The notes beneath the pieces are model-generated. The model searched no databases. It saw only the letters and a program-made list of their open reading frames with translations, and was not told the DNA's origin. The position numbers were made by a program, and so were the translations under genes. DNA of 64,000 bases. Source: Bhargavaea beijingensis (GTDB lineage Bacteria; Bacillota; Bacilli; Bacillales_A; Planococcaceae). Positions 25,773 through 34,153 of this stretch are shown piece after piece; position 1 is the stretch's first letter, and each line of letters starts with the position of its first letter. Where the stretch lies: NCBI RefSeq assembly GCF_900101985.1, contig NZ_FNAR01000013.1, forward strand, positions 1 to 64,000, read 5' to 3'.

Positions 25773-25812
25773 ATGGAGCCGGTCCGGATACTTTCCGGAC
25801 TGGCTCCATTTC
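25773..25812. terminator. Bidirectional terminator between thpR and dUTPase genes
   Basis: A 16-bp stem with one wobble (25773-25788 with 25794-25809) and a five-base loop. It abuts the dUTPase stop codon. Confidence 0.75.
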
Positions 25813-26305
25813 AATACCCCCGCTGCTGCCTGGCGTAGTTTTCCTCATTCTTCTCACGATAAGCCGTGACCACATCTTCTGCTGTGAACCCCAGGGCTTC
25901 GGCAATGGCCCGGTAATGGACCCAGACGGCTTTATACGAAGCTCTGTCCTGGCGATCACCAAAGTTGAGGATCTCCCGCTGTGTCTGGATAAACAAGCCG
26001 GTCAGGTCTCCCGCTTCCTCCGCTTCCTCCCCTTCCGGCCATTCATGCAGATCCTCCATGCCCTTCAGAATCCCGAGTGAGAGCAGGAAATGGATGGAGT
26101 CGACATATTCCTCAATCAGCACCGGCTTAGGGGACGGCCCTTTCCGGCTCCAGAATTTAAAGCACCGTGTCTCATTCGCCAGTTCAGCCAGTTCCACGGT
26201 GAGGGCAAGCAGTTTCTCTCTGAAGACGTCTCGTTCGACACGGTTGTTTTCTTCAATATACTTGTCCAATCGTTTTTGCATTTCAAACAGATCTATCAGT
26301 TCCAA
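25811..26305 (-). CDS. Dimeric all-alpha dUTP diphosphatase
   Basis: 164 residues of the MazG-related dimeric dUTPase family, which hydrolyse dUTP (and often dUDP) to dUMP and keep uracil out of DNA. Metal-binding signatures are VELAELANETRCFKFW (E-x-x-E type) and EEYVDSIHFLLSLG (E-x-x-D). The start is TTG 26305 behind GGAGGGG. It is divergent from ysdB. This is the non-trimeric type, different from the beta-barrel dUTPase of many bacteria. Confidence 0.88.
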   Translation of the reverse strand: MELIDLFEMQKRLDKYIEENNRVERDVFREKLLALTVELAELANETRCFKFWSRKGPSPKPVLIEEYVDSIHFLLSLGILKGMEDLHEWPEGEEAEEAGDLTGLFIQTQREILNFGDRQDRASYKAVWVHYRAIAEALGFTAEDVVTAYREKNEENYARQQRGY

Positions 26306-26338
26306 TTGTGCCCCTCCGAACAGAAAAAATCATTTTTA

Positions 26339-26364
26339 TGAAACCTTATCGCGTTTCAATCGTA
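26339..26364 (+). promoter_or_regulatory. Sigma-W-type promoter of ysdB
   Basis: TGAAAC (26339-26344), 16 bp, CGTA (26361-26364) is an exact match to the sigma-W consensus of B. subtilis, where ysdB is a sigma-W gene. The TSS should be near 26370. Confidence 0.85.
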
Positions 26365-26399
26365 TAGGAGGATACCAGTATGCGCAAGGGGGCAATGCC

Positions 26400-26792
26400 G
26401 TGGCCTTGATTATCCGCGTGATCGTAATCGCCGTCATCGTCTATCTGTTCTACCGGGGCATCCGCTACCTCACCGATCCCAGAAGGAAACTGGATGAAGC
26501 GTATGAACAGGAACGGTACTACTTTTATGACGATGTGAAAAACATCCGGAAAAACTTTTTCATCACCTATAAAGGCGCCCTCTTTGAAGGTGAAAAATAC
26601 ATGGGGACAACCGACAGCTCATTTGAGGTCGTTTCCATTTTTGTATGGGTCAAGGACGAAGCTTCCCTTCAGGGTTTCACACGGGATGATTTTATCTTCC
26701 TGGAAAAAGAAATCCGGATGAGCTATCCGGATGCCGATGTCAATTGGAAAAATCCGATTGAACAGCTGATGAAAAAAGGCGGAACCGCTTAA
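26400..26792 (+). CDS. ysdB: YsdB, sigma-W-controlled membrane-anchored protein
   Basis: 130 residues, the same length as B. subtilis YsdB and colinear with it. One N-terminal membrane helix (IIRVIVIAVIVYLFYRGIRY) is followed by DPRRKLDEAYEQERYYFYDD and ITYKGALFEGEKYMGTTDSS. The start is GTG 26400 behind AAGGGGG. The stronger AGGAGG at 26366-26371 lies at the predicted TSS and would serve a nine-codon frame instead. Part of the envelope-stress regulon by its promoter; molecular function unknown. Confidence 0.88.
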   Translation: MALIIRVIVIAVIVYLFYRGIRYLTDPRRKLDEAYEQERYYFYDDVKNIRKNFFITYKGALFEGEKYMGTTDSSFEVVSIFVWVKDEASLQGFTRDDFIFLEKEIRMSYPDADVNWKNPIEQLMKKGGTA

Positions 26793-26808
26793 TGCGGTCC
26801 GCTTTTTT
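26772..26808 (+). terminator. Terminator of ysdB
   Basis: An A-run and GGCGGaACCGC pair with GCGGTCCGC and TTTTTT. The stem starts inside the last codons of ysdB. Confidence 0.75.
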
Positions 26809-26812
26809 CCGT

Positions 26813-27091
26813 TTAGCCAAGCTGCAGATTTCCCGCCAGATACACAATCGCCGCGAGATCCGCAATCGCCAGTACCAGAAAACCGACACGGAAAGCGGTA
26901 TGCTTCGTCTTATGCCGGAATGTCTGCATGCCGGCATAGGCACCCGGGCCGCCTCCGAGAATGGCAATCATCCAAAGCGTCCGTTCGGGAACGCGCCAGC
27001 CGCCGTTTTTTGCCTGCCGCTTGTCATAGCCCATCATGATAAATCCGTATGCTGACAAAATCAGAATCCAACCGATCAGCACGCTTTCCAT
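26813..27091 (-). CDS. ysdA: YsdA, DUF1294 membrane protein
   Basis: 92 residues with three hydrophobic helices and the DUF1294 signature GYDKRQAKNGGWRVPERTLW, then GGGPGAYAGMQTFRHKTKH. The ATG at 27091 has GGAGG at good spacing. It lies after rplT exactly as in B. subtilis (infC-rpmI-rplT-ysdA). A terminator separates it from rplT, so it may depend on readthrough. Function unknown. Confidence 0.88.
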   Translation of the reverse strand: MESVLIGWILILSAYGFIMMGYDKRQAKNGGWRVPERTLWMIAILGGGPGAYAGMQTFRHKTKHTAFRVGFLVLAIADLAAIVYLAGNLQLG

Positions 27092-27111
27092 GCCGAAACC
27101 TCCGATCCACT

Positions 27112-27140
27112 CAAAAAGACCGGCGAACGGTTCGCCGGTC
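27112..27140 (-). terminator. Terminator of the infC-rpmI-rplT operon
   Basis: GACCGGCGAA pairs perfectly with TTCGCCGGTC (27118-27127, 27131-27140); on the minus strand TTTTTG follows. Confidence 0.88.
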
Positions 27141-27151
27141 TGTGCACAGAA

Positions 27152-27511
27152 TTAGTTATTGACTGCTTTTTTCGCTGCATCCGCGAGTTGCGCGAATGCT
27201 TTCTCGTCAGAGATTGCGAGGTCAGCGAGCATCTTGCGGTTCACATCGATGCCTGCAACTTTGAGGCCGTGCATGAGCTTGCTGTAAGACAGGCCGTTCA
27301 TGCGTGCAGCTGCGTTGATCCGTGCAATCCACAGTTTGCGGAAGTCACGTTTTTTCTGACGACGGTCACGGTATGCATATTGCAGGGACTTCATGACCTG
27401 TTGGTTAGCTGTTTTGTAGAGTGTGTGCTTCGAGCCGTAGTAGCCCTTGGCAAGTTTGAGAACACGATTACGACGCTTGCGCGTTACTGTACCGCCTTTT
27501 ACGCGTGGCAT
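27152..27511 (-). CDS. rplT: 50S ribosomal protein L20
   Basis: 119 residues, basic, with [20 protein letters not shown] and the globular C-terminal domain ([20 protein letters not shown]). It binds 23S rRNA early in 50S assembly. In Bacillus it also represses its own operon by binding the infC leader. ATG 27511 after AGGAGG. Third gene of infC-rpmI-rplT. Confidence 0.98.
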   Translation of the reverse strand: MPRVKGGTVTRKRRNRVLKLAKGYYGSKHTLYKTANQQVMKSLQYAYRDRRQKKRDFRKLWIARINAAARMNGLSYSKLMHGLKVAGIDVNRKMLADLAISDEKAFAQLADAAKKAVNN

Positions 27512-27552
27512 TGGATTTCCCTCCTGATGTTGATTCGTTTTCTATGATCGGA

Positions 27553-27753
27553 TTATTTCATGTAAGTGAGCATTTGCTTGATGCGCTTGAAGTCGCCTTT
27601 GGAAACGAGAGCAGCTTTGCGGAGATGACGCTTCTGCTTTGTGGATTTGTTGGCGAACAAGTGACTTGTGTAAGCACGGCCGCGCTTGAGTTTGCCGGAA
27701 CCGGTGCGCTTGAAGCGCTTTGCGGAACCTTTGTGTGTTTTCATTTTAGGCAT
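27553..27753 (-). CDS. rpmI: 50S ribosomal protein L35
   Basis: 66 residues, extremely basic, starting [20 protein letters not shown], the invariant L35 N-terminus. ATG 27753 behind TAGGAGG. It lies 30 bases after infC and 41 before rplT. Standard length. Confidence 0.98.
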   Translation of the reverse strand: MPKMKTHKGSAKRFKRTGSGKLKRGRAYTSHLFANKSTKQKRHLRKAALVSKGDFKRIKQMLTYMK

Positions 27754-27783
27754 GGTCGGTATCCTCCTAATCCTTTGCGTAGA

Positions 27784-28311
27784 TTATTTCTTTTCTTCGA
27801 TCGGGGCCATCATGAGGAACATGCTACGGCCTTCCATCTTCGGTTTTTGTTCGACTGTGCCGACTTCCTTGCAGGCTTCGGCAAAACGTTCGAGGACGCG
27901 CTGGCCGATCTCCTTATGGGTGATCGCACGGCCGCGGAACCGGATGGATGCTTTCACTTTGTCCCCTTTTTCAAGGAACTTGATTGCGTTCCGGAGCTTA
28001 GTCTGGAAGTCATGCTCGTCGATGGACGGGCTCAGGCGGACTTCCTTGATGTTGATGACTTTCTGGTTTTTGCGCGCTTCCCGTTCTTTCTTCTGTTGTT
28101 CGAACTTGAACTTCCCATAGTCCATGATCCGGGCTACAGGCGGTTTTGCGTTCGGTGCGACAAGAACGAGATCCAAGTTTGCACGCGCAGCGATGTCCAT
28201 CGCTTCGTTCCGCGTTTTGACGCCCAGCTGATCACCGTTTTGGTCGATGATGCGGAGCTCCCGGGCGCGGATGCCCTCATTGACAAATTTGTCTCGATTA
28301 TCTCTGCTAAT
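27784..28311 (-). CDS. infC: Translation initiation factor IF-3 (AUU start codon)
   Basis: 175 residues (B. subtilis 173). The N-domain has [20 protein letters not shown] and the C-domain [22 protein letters not shown]-3 prevents premature 50S joining and proofreads initiator tRNA and start codons. The protein family begins at (M)ISRDN, and the codon there is ATT (complement of 28309-28311) with GGAGGT eight bases upstream. The next possible upstream starts lie inside the leader. AUU initiation is the classic IF-3 autoregulation device. Expression is also controlled by the L20 leader. Confidence 0.96.
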   Translation of the reverse strand: MSRDNRDKFVNEGIRARELRIIDQNGDQLGVKTRNEAMDIAARANLDLVLVAPNAKPPVARIMDYGKFKFEQQKKEREARKNQKVINIKEVRLSPSIDEHDFQTKLRNAIKFLEKGDKVKASIRFRGRAITHKEIGQRVLERFAEACKEVGTVEQKPKMEGRSMFLMMAPIEEKK

Positions 28312-28545
28312 CGTAAGCCACCTCCGTGTAGTAATTCGCGAATACATGGTTTGGGCAGGCTCGCGGGGATGGTCCCCGTGGCCAATCCGAAAGAAAAACG
28401 GGTGGACCTGGGTCCACCCGCCGCATATGTGACCGCGCCAACAAGCACGGGACGTCACAATGGTGCATACCTGCCAACAGCCGAAGCGTCGATCAGGTGA
28501 GAAGCGGGCAGCTCCTTCTTCTACCACAAACTGTATTCCTTAACC
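28312..28545 (-). promoter_or_regulatory. L20 leader (5' UTR of infC-rpmI-rplT)
   Basis: About 230 bases from the predicted start at 28545 to infC, with a strong intrinsic terminator in the middle and no convincing ORF. Position, length and attenuator match the L20 leader of B. subtilis, where L20 binding favours premature termination. I recognise it from architecture; the L20-binding fold itself needs covariance-model confirmation. Confidence 0.8.
28389..28420 (-). terminator. Attenuator terminator in the infC leader
   Basis: On the minus strand CGGGTGGACC and GGTCCACCCG form a 10-bp stem with a two-base CA apex (the loop must open slightly), followed by TTTTTCTTT. It lies about 78 bases before the infC start. 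Confidence 0.88.
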
Positions 28546-28551
28546 TAATCA

Positions 28552-28580
28552 ATAATAACCTATGCAACAGAGCTTGTCAA
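28552..28580 (-). promoter_or_regulatory. Promoter of the infC operon
   Basis: Perfect TTGACA (28575-28580), 17 bp, TATTAT (28552-28557) on the minus strand. No other promoter-like signal lies between thrS and infC. Confidence 0.85.
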
Positions 28581-28645
28581 TGATTTTGTTGGAGATTCAT
28601 CTTTCAACAAGAGCTTGGCTGATTTTCGCATCACGAAGCACGGCG

Positions 28646-28725
28646 CCTGTGCTCAAAAGCGTTAGCGTTGAGCAACAAAGCTTTTCCTGTGCTCAAAAGC
28701 GTTAGCGTTGAGCAACAAAGCTTTT
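28646..28725 (+). repeat. Exact tandem duplication of a 40-bp unit
   Basis: Two identical 40-bp copies (28646-28685, 28686-28725). Each contains a GCTCAA/TTGAGC hairpin enclosing AAGCGTTAGCG. The AAAAGCGTTAGC segment also occurs in repeat copy A at 189-200, so the unit looks like a duplicated module of the interspersed repeat. Confidence 0.95.
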
Positions 28726-28835
28726 CCTGCGACCAAAATGCAGTTTCGGTAAGCAAGGGCCCGGAGCGGAAATACGGAGGATTTTCAGTAAAAGAAAACT
28801 GCAGACAAAAGAGAAACACCCTTTTTGTCTGCAGT
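28726..28835 (+). repeat. Interspersed intergenic repeat, copy B
   Basis: Contains the core GGTAAGCAAGGGCCCGGAGC then GGAAAT, GGAGGATTTT, and a perfect ACTGCAGACAAAA / TTTTGTCTGCAGT hairpin. It matches copy A (247-340) closely and in the same orientation, again just downstream of a minus-strand gene (thrS). Confidence 0.8.
28787..28835 (-). terminator. Repeat-borne terminator of thrS
   Basis: A 13-bp perfect stem (28798-28810 with 28823-28835) starts 14 bases after the thrS stop and is followed on the minus strand by TTTCTTTT. Confidence 0.8.
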
Positions 28836-28849
28836 AAGTTAAATAATAA

Positions 28850-30787
28850 TTACTTCTTCCCGTCCACTTCTTCGCGGAGTTTGGCGATGAAGTCATTGAG
28901 CGGGATCGATTCGGATTTTTGTTCGCCGTATTTCCGGACGTTGACTTCGCCGGATTCGGCCTCTTTATCACCGAGGACGAGCATGTACGGGATTTTCTGT
29001 GTCTGGGCTTCGCGGATCTTGTAGCCGAGTTTTTCGTCGCGGCTGTCGACATCGACGCGGAAGCCCTGTGCCTGGAGCGCTTCACGGACTTTCTCCGCAT
29101 AGTCGTGGTGGACTTCCGGAGAGACCGGGATGATTTCCACCTGGACCGGTGCAAGCCATGTCGGGAATGCGCCTTTGTATTCCTCGATGAGGAATGCGAC
29201 AAATCGTTCCATCGTGGAAACGACACCGCGGTGGATGACGACCGGGCGGTGCTGCTTACCGTCGCTGCCGATGTAGTTCAGGTCGAAGCGCTCAGGCAGG
29301 AGGAAGTCCAACTGGACAGTGGACAGGGTCTCTTCCTTGCCGATGGCCGTCTTGACCTGCACATCGAGCTTCGGACCGTAGAACGCCGCTTCCCCTTCCG
29401 CTTCGTAATACTCGAGGCCGAGGTCGTCCATCGCTTCCTTCAGCATGCTCTGTGCCTTTTCCCACATCTCGTCATCATCAAAGTACTTTTCCGTATCTTC
29501 CGGGTCGCGGTAGGACAGGCGGAACGAATAGTCGTTCAGGTTAAAGTCTTTGTAGACGTCCATGACCAGTTCGACCACGCGCTTGAACTCTTCCTTGATC
29601 TGGTCCGGCCGGACGAAGATATGGGCATCATTCAGCGTCATGCCGCGGACCCGCTGCAGACCGGACAGGGCTCCCGACATTTCATAGCGGTGCATCAGCC
29701 CGAGTTCAGCGATGCGGATCGGCAAGTCGCGGTATGAGTGGATGCCGTTTTTGTAAATCATCATGTGGTGAGGGCAGTTCATCGGGCGCAGCACAAGTTC
29801 CTCGTTGTCCGCCTGCATCGGCGGGAACATGTCATCCTGGTAGTGCTGCCAGTGGCCGGACGTCTTGTACAGTTCTACGTTCGCCATGACCGGTGTGTAG
29901 ACGTGATCGTACCCGAGTTTCTCTTCCTTGTCGACGATATAGCGTTCGACAAGCCGGCGGATGGTGGCGCCTTTCGGGAGCCACATCGGCAGCCCCTGCC
30001 CGATAAGTTGGTTCGTCATGAACAGATCCAGTTCTTTGCCGATTTTGCGGTGATCCCGCTCTCTTGCCTCTTCAAGCAGGCGGAGGTGTTCTTCCAGGTC
30101 CTCTTTCTTGAAGAACGCCGTACCGTAAATTCGCTGAAGCATCTTGTTGTCGGAGTCGCCGCGCCAGTATGCGCCCGCCGTGCTGAGAAGTTTGAATTCT
30201 TTCAGTTTCCCTGTGGACGGTACGTGCACGCCCCTGCACAGGTCGAAGAATTCACCCTGATCATAGATGGTGACTTTTTCGCCTTCCGGAATCGCATCAA
30301 GCAGCTCCAGCTTGTATTCATCGCCGATTTCCTCATAGGTCTTCCGCGCTTCTTCGCGTGTGACTTCCTTCCGGACGATTTCAAGGTTTTCATTGATGAT
30401 TTTTTTCATTTCCTTCTCGATCGCAGGAAAATCTTCAGCACGGATCGGTTCAGGTGAGTCGAAATCATAGTAAAAGCCGTTTTCAATCACCGGGCCGATA
30501 CCGAGTTTGACGTTTTTGAACAGGCGCTTGACTGCCTGTGCGAGCACATGGGCTGTGCTGTGGCGCAGGATTTCCAGTGCCTCCGGAGAATCGGGAGTGA
30601 TGATCTCAATTTCGCCATCTTTCGTAATCGGCGTGCGGAAATCAATCAGTTGTCCGCTGATTTTGCCTGCCAATGCCTTTTTGCGCAGTCCGGGGCTGAT
30701 CGATTGGGCCACATCCTCCGTTGTCGTACCTGATTCGAATTCCTTTACCGCGCCGTCGGGAAATGTCAATTCAATCTGTTCTGCCAT
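28850..30787 (-). CDS. thrS: Threonyl-tRNA synthetase
   Basis: 645 residues, full length. An N-terminal TGS domain ([16 protein letters not shown]...) is followed by the editing domain ([15 protein letters not shown], HxxxH), a class II catalytic core with [13 protein letters not shown] and motif-2 [13 protein letters not shown], and an anticodon-binding C-terminus. It charges tRNA-Thr. The start is ATG 30787 behind AAAGGAG; the longer open frame upstream runs through the T-box and is not coding. Regulated by a T-box riboswitch; terminated by a repeat-borne hairpin. Confidence 0.98.
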   Translation of the reverse strand: MAEQIELTFPDGAVKEFESGTTTEDVAQSISPGLRKKALAGKISGQLIDFRTPITKDGEIEIITPDSPEALEILRHSTAHVLAQAVKRLFKNVKLGIGPVIENGFYYDFDSPEPIRAEDFPAIEKEMKKIINENLEIVRKEVTREEARKTYEEIGDEYKLELLDAIPEGEKVTIYDQGEFFDLCRGVHVPSTGKLKEFKLLSTAGAYWRGDSDNKMLQRIYGTAFFKKEDLEEHLRLLEEARERDHRKIGKELDLFMTNQLIGQGLPMWLPKGATIRRLVERYIVDKEEKLGYDHVYTPVMANVELYKTSGHWQHYQDDMFPPMQADNEELVLRPMNCPHHMMIYKNGIHSYRDLPIRIAELGLMHRYEMSGALSGLQRVRGMTLNDAHIFVRPDQIKEEFKRVVELVMDVYKDFNLNDYSFRLSYRDPEDTEKYFDDDEMWEKAQSMLKEAMDDLGLEYYEAEGEAAFYGPKLDVQVKTAIGKEETLSTVQLDFLLPERFDLNYIGSDGKQHRPVVIHRGVVSTMERFVAFLIEEYKGAFPTWLAPVQVEIIPVSPEVHHDYAEKVREALQAQGFRVDVDSRDEKLGYKIREAQTQKIPYMLVLGDKEAESGEVNVRKYGEQKSESIPLNDFIAKLREEVDGKK

Positions 30788-30824
30788 GCCAAATGGGCTC
30801 CTTTCCATCTTTCCAAATTTACGC

Positions 30825-31097
30825 AAAAAAGCCCCGTCCCAAAAAGGGACGAGGCCTGCTCGCGGTTCCACCCTTCTTCCTGCCGGCAATGAACGACCAT
30901 GCCGGAGAAGCTCTGCATCGGATAACGGACCGGAGGCCGGCTCAGGTTCATCCCGAATCAAAACGGGAGTTCGCCTTGGCTGCTCTGGGGTGGTCGATCC
31001 GATGCCGCGCCATCGGGGGCTCTCAGCCTAAGGCCCCGTTCTCTGTCTGGCCGGACAACCGCTCGTTGTCCCCGTCATTGCATTTGGAAGAAGTATT
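30825..31097 (-). promoter_or_regulatory. T-box riboswitch of thrS
   Basis: On the minus strand the leader contains AGGGTGGAACCGCG (the T-box, complement of 30861-30874), which reads uncharged tRNA. It is followed directly by the terminator GCCTCGTCCC-AAAAA-type hairpin with TTTTTT (30825-30855). A long, highly structured stem-I region precedes it. The specifier codon should be a threonine ACN codon; I see an ACC-rich stretch in a plausible place but cannot fix the codon by eye. Confidence 0.95.
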
Positions 31098-31103
31098 GAA
31101 CTC

Positions 31104-31132
31104 ATCATACGAAAAACCTGAGTAATTTGCAA
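31104..31132 (-). promoter_or_regulatory. Promoter of thrS
   Basis: TTGCAA (31127-31132), 17 bp, TATGAT (31104-31109) on the minus strand, placing the RNA start about 7 bases before the T-box leader. Confidence 0.75.
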
Positions 31133-31155
31133 CCGCGTGTTTTCACAGCATTGTT

Positions 31156-32103
31156 TCAGCTGAGTTCTCGCCGGTTTTCCCCGTTAAGCCGGACCGGCAC
31201 GGTCATCGCACGGATCCGCTCCATGATGCGTCCCGCTTTGACGACTTCCTTATCCCCGCGCTGGGTGTACGACAGGTGAGTCTCCATCTCCTTGTAGTCA
31301 AAGTTCGACGTAAAGAAGGTCGGGAGTTTTTCCGCCATCCGGTGATGGAGAATGGTCGCCAGCACTTCATCGCGCGTCCATGCGGTCAGAGTCTCCGCCC
31401 CGAGATCATCAAGCATAAGGACCGGTGCCCGCTTGACGAAATCGATTTTCTCATTTAGCGATTGATCCTGGATCGACTGCTTCAACTCGCGGAGAAACTC
31501 CGGCACGAACACGAGGACGGACGGCACATGGCGCTTCGCCAGTTCGCCCGCGACCGCACCGAGCAGATAGGACTTGCCTGTGCCAAACGGACCGTGAATG
31601 TAAAGTCCCTGTGCGGGCAGTTCGCCCGTCCTGTCGTATTTATCGAGGAATTCAAGGACGAGCTCCACTGCGGCCAGCCGGCTTTCTCCCTTGGTAATAT
31701 CGAAATCCCTGATTTCCAGGTTGAGCATGTCCTTCGGCATATGCATGCTCCGGATCATGGAAGATACACGCCGGCGTTCCATATCTGCCGTCTTTCTCTT
31801 GCACATTACATAGTCGACGCCGATCGTGCCACGCTCGATCACCAGCTTGGGCTCATAGCCCTTCATCATATTGATGCACGCTTCCAGGCTCCCGCACTTG
31901 CCGCAATCATGGGACTGGGAAGTGTATTCGTAAAGCTTCCCCAGACCGCGGTCGACCATTGCCTTATCCACTTCTCCGGCATGTTCTTCAAGAAAAGCCT
32001 GTACGCCGGGATGATTCAGGATCTCCGACCGCATTTCCGAATATCGCTCGGCGAATGTCGGTGCATTCACAATTCGCTTTAGTGTGTCCCGGATCGGTTC
32101 CAT
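31156..32103 (-). CDS. dnaI: Primosomal protein DnaI (helicase loader)
   Basis: 315 residues. The N-terminal domain holds a zinc-binding cysteine cluster (CGKCGSLEAC, then Cys in YVMCKRK) that contacts the replicative helicase. A C-terminal AAA+ ATPase has GPFGTGKSYLL (Walker A) and VLMLDDLGAE (Walker B). It loads DnaC helicase with DnaB and DnaD. The start is ATG 32103, aligned with MEPI of B. subtilis DnaI; a GTG four codons upstream overlaps dnaB. It begins one base after the dnaB stop codon. Confidence 0.95.
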   Translation of the reverse strand: MEPIRDTLKRIVNAPTFAERYSEMRSEILNHPGVQAFLEEHAGEVDKAMVDRGLGKLYEYTSQSHDCGKCGSLEACINMMKGYEPKLVIERGTIGVDYVMCKRKTADMERRRVSSMIRSMHMPKDMLNLEIRDFDITKGESRLAAVELVLEFLDKYDRTGELPAQGLYIHGPFGTGKSYLLGAVAGELAKRHVPSVLVFVPEFLRELKQSIQDQSLNEKIDFVKRAPVLMLDDLGAETLTAWTRDEVLATILHHRMAEKLPTFFTSNFDYKEMETHLSYTQRGDKEVVKAGRIMERIRAMTVPVRLNGENRRELS

Positions 32104-32104
32104 C

Positions 32105-33475
32105 TTAGTTGACACCGCCTTTCATCATGCCGAATTTCTCCATGAGGCGGATCCTCCTTGCTTCGACGTCCGGATCCTTCTCCTCTGGCCGCGGCTCTTT
32201 TTCAGCCTCGGGTTTTTGGTCTTTCTTGTAGAACCAGTCAGGGACGGCTTCGGTTTTGGAGCCCGTCTTGCGGGATCGCTGGCTTCCGCCGCCTTCCTGC
32301 TTCCATTTCATATACTTGTCGTGTTCCGTCCTTGCCAGCTCAAGGGCATCCTTCACATTGCCGACTTTTTTCGCCATCCAATGGGAAGCAATCCGCTCGA
32401 CATAGTTATTCGTGAGCTTGCCGTCATTCCTGAGCCAGACATACTGAAGCAGCACGTTGACCACACCCGCAGGAAGATTGTGCTCCAGCACAAGTTTTTG
32501 TGCGAGCTTCACATCAACCTGCATTGGTTCGCGCCCTCCGTTGATGTCTTTCAGCATTTCAACCGGCGAACAGGTTTCAAGATAAAGGATCAGCTCATCT
32601 TCCTTGGTCTTCGGTTCTTCAGAAGGGGAGGTTTTTTCCGGGGCAGTCAGGATTTTTTCTATTTTCGGAGCTGTGTTTGACCTGGACAGCTTGTAATAGT
32701 CTGCGGCGGCACGTTTAAGGCGGTCGTCCGTCAGATTGCCATCGGCATCGATCGCCAGCAGGACGACCTGCTGCATATCAACAGGAGACAAGCCATACAG
32801 AAAAGCGATTCGTACAATCATTTCTTTTACCGCCGGAGTAAACGACTTTCTCGGCACAAGCTGCGCGGACAGCCCTTCCATCATAAGAGGGAAATCAAAC
32901 GGGTAGCCGTTAAAAGCAAGCTTCGGTGCCCGCTGATCCGATTCGTATGTATCCGTGTCTTCTTCCATGGCCCCTGCCTTGACGGACTTGTACACTTCGG
33001 GGAATGACCTGGACACCTCTTCATATCCATCCGGCACCGGAGGGTTCAGAAAGCGTCCGCGGAGCCGCTTGTACGTCTGCGCCCCCACCTTGCCGAACAG
33101 GAACATCGACAAGATCGGGTCATGGAAAAACGTGTCCGGGTCGAGAGGCGGCCTGAGCTCATAAAGGAAGCAGCGCGCCTCCCCCTCATTTTTCCGGTAA
33201 GACTTAAGCAGCCCGATACCTTCAAGTGACAGCCTGGCCTCGAACAGTGTGCCGATCGGCATATCAAGAAGGTTGAGGAGGTGATAGTGGGTGGACTCAA
33301 CGGTTCCTTCCCGTTCAGCCTCCCCCCAAAGGGCAAAGAAGACCGCCATCGCCCCGTGCCCGATAAGCGGCTGGTAGAGTGCGGTCAGAATCTGTCGGTC
33401 AAAATCGGAAAATGGATAAGGAAGACGGACGCAATACGCATCCGACGGTTGCAGTTCTTTGTAGAGCGGATTCAT
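32105..33475 (-). CDS. dnaB: Replication initiation and membrane attachment protein DnaB
   Basis: 456 residues. DnaB/DnaD-type N-terminal winged helix (DRQILTALYQPLIGHGAMAV) and a C-terminal DDBH2 domain with the YVxRIA-like motif (NNYVERIASHWMAKKV), then a charged tail. In Firmicutes it acts with DnaD and DnaI in helicase loading at oriC and restarted forks. ATG 33475 after AAAGGATG. Middle gene of nrdR-dnaB-dnaI. Confidence 0.95.
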   Translation of the reverse strand: MNPLYKELQPSDAYCVRLPYPFSDFDRQILTALYQPLIGHGAMAVFFALWGEAEREGTVESTHYHLLNLLDMPIGTLFEARLSLEGIGLLKSYRKNEGEARCFLYELRPPLDPDTFFHDPILSMFLFGKVGAQTYKRLRGRFLNPPVPDGYEEVSRSFPEVYKSVKAGAMEEDTDTYESDQRAPKLAFNGYPFDFPLMMEGLSAQLVPRKSFTPAVKEMIVRIAFLYGLSPVDMQQVVLLAIDADGNLTDDRLKRAAADYYKLSRSNTAPKIEKILTAPEKTSPSEEPKTKEDELILYLETCSPVEMLKDINGGREPMQVDVKLAQKLVLEHNLPAGVVNVLLQYVWLRNDGKLTNNYVERIASHWMAKKVGNVKDALELARTEHDKYMKWKQEGGGSQRSRKTGSKTEAVPDWFYKKDQKPEAEKEPRPEEKDPDVEARRIRLMEKFGMMKGGVN

Positions 33476-33503
33476 ATTCCCATCCTTTCTTTCCGCGGAT
33501 CAA

Positions 33504-33965
33504 TCAGTCATCTTCTTTTTTAAGAAGGTCTTTGAGTTCCTCGATAAAAACATTGATGTCCTTAAACTGGCGGTAAACGGAGGCAAAGCGCACATAGGCG
33601 ACGTCATCGATTTCAACGAGCCTTTCCATCACCATTTCCCCGACATCTTCGGACTTTACTTCCGCGTTGCCCTGTCTCCGCAGTTCCTTCTCAATCGAGA
33701 AAACGATTTCTTCAAGAACGTCAAGCGGAACCGGCCGTTTTTCGCAGGCACGGATCAGTCCCCGCAATACTTTCTCACGGCTGAACTCTTCCCGTGAGCC
33801 ATCTTTTTTCACGACGACCAGCGGCATTTCCTCGACTTTTTCAAATGTAGTAAACCGGTATCCGCATTTCTCACATTCCCTGCGTCGCCGGATCGCTTTG
33901 CTTTCGTCCACCGGCCGGGAATCGACGACTCGCGTCCCGTTGTGCTGACAAGCCGGGCACTTCAT
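33504..33965 (-). CDS. nrdR: Transcriptional repressor NrdR
   Basis: 153 residues. An N-terminal zinc ribbon ([13 protein letters not shown] ... [12 protein letters not shown]) binds NrdR boxes. A central ATP-cone ([19 protein letters not shown]) senses ATP/dATP. It represses ribonucleotide reductase genes, none of which are in the window. I start at ATG 33965 (MKC) with GGGG six bases upstream, rather than two codons earlier, where the G-run abuts the codon. First gene of the cluster with dnaB and dnaI. Confidence 0.96.
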   Translation of the reverse strand: MKCPACQHNGTRVVDSRPVDESKAIRRRRECEKCGYRFTTFEKVEEMPLVVVKKDGSREEFSREKVLRGLIRACEKRPVPLDVLEEIVFSIEKELRRQGNAEVKSEDVGEMVMERLVEIDDVAYVRFASVYRQFKDINVFIEELKDLLKKEDD

Positions 33966-34101
33966 CGGCATCCCCGCTTTCTGATAAGTTCATTCTCTCC
34001 GTTCGGCTGCTTGGACGAAGAGAGTCTATTCATTCCATTATAGCAGAGTTCCGCGAATCGCTAAACGGGATTCTGGCAACACGGAAACTGCTTGAAAATA
34101 T

Positions 34102-34132
34102 AAAAAAGCAGAAGCTTCCGCCTCTGCTTTTG
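34102..34132 (-). terminator. Terminator of speD
   Basis: AAAAGCAGA (34104-34112) pairs with TCTGCTTTT (34123-34131); on the minus strand TTATATTTTC follows. Confidence 0.75.
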
Positions 34133-34153
34133 ATGTCCAACTCATAAACGGTC

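Noticed and set aside
26380..26409. Nine-codon ORF behind AGGAGG before ysdB as a genuine leader peptide
   Set aside because: The Shine-Dalgarno lies at the predicted sigma-W start site, so it may not be in the mRNA. Kept only as an observation, not annotated as a gene.
27505..28500. A 331-codon plus-strand frame across rpmI and infC
   Set aside because: It is antisense to highly conserved ribosomal genes and exists because their codons avoid stops in that frame.
28312..28527. N-terminal extension of IF-3 by 72 codons
   Set aside because: It would translate the leader and its terminator and has no homology; the ATT at 28309-28311 has the ribosome site and matches the family start.
30788..30961. 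58-codon N-terminal extension of ThrRS
   Set aside because: It runs through the T-box and its terminator; the ATG at 30787 has a good ribosome site and begins the TGS domain.
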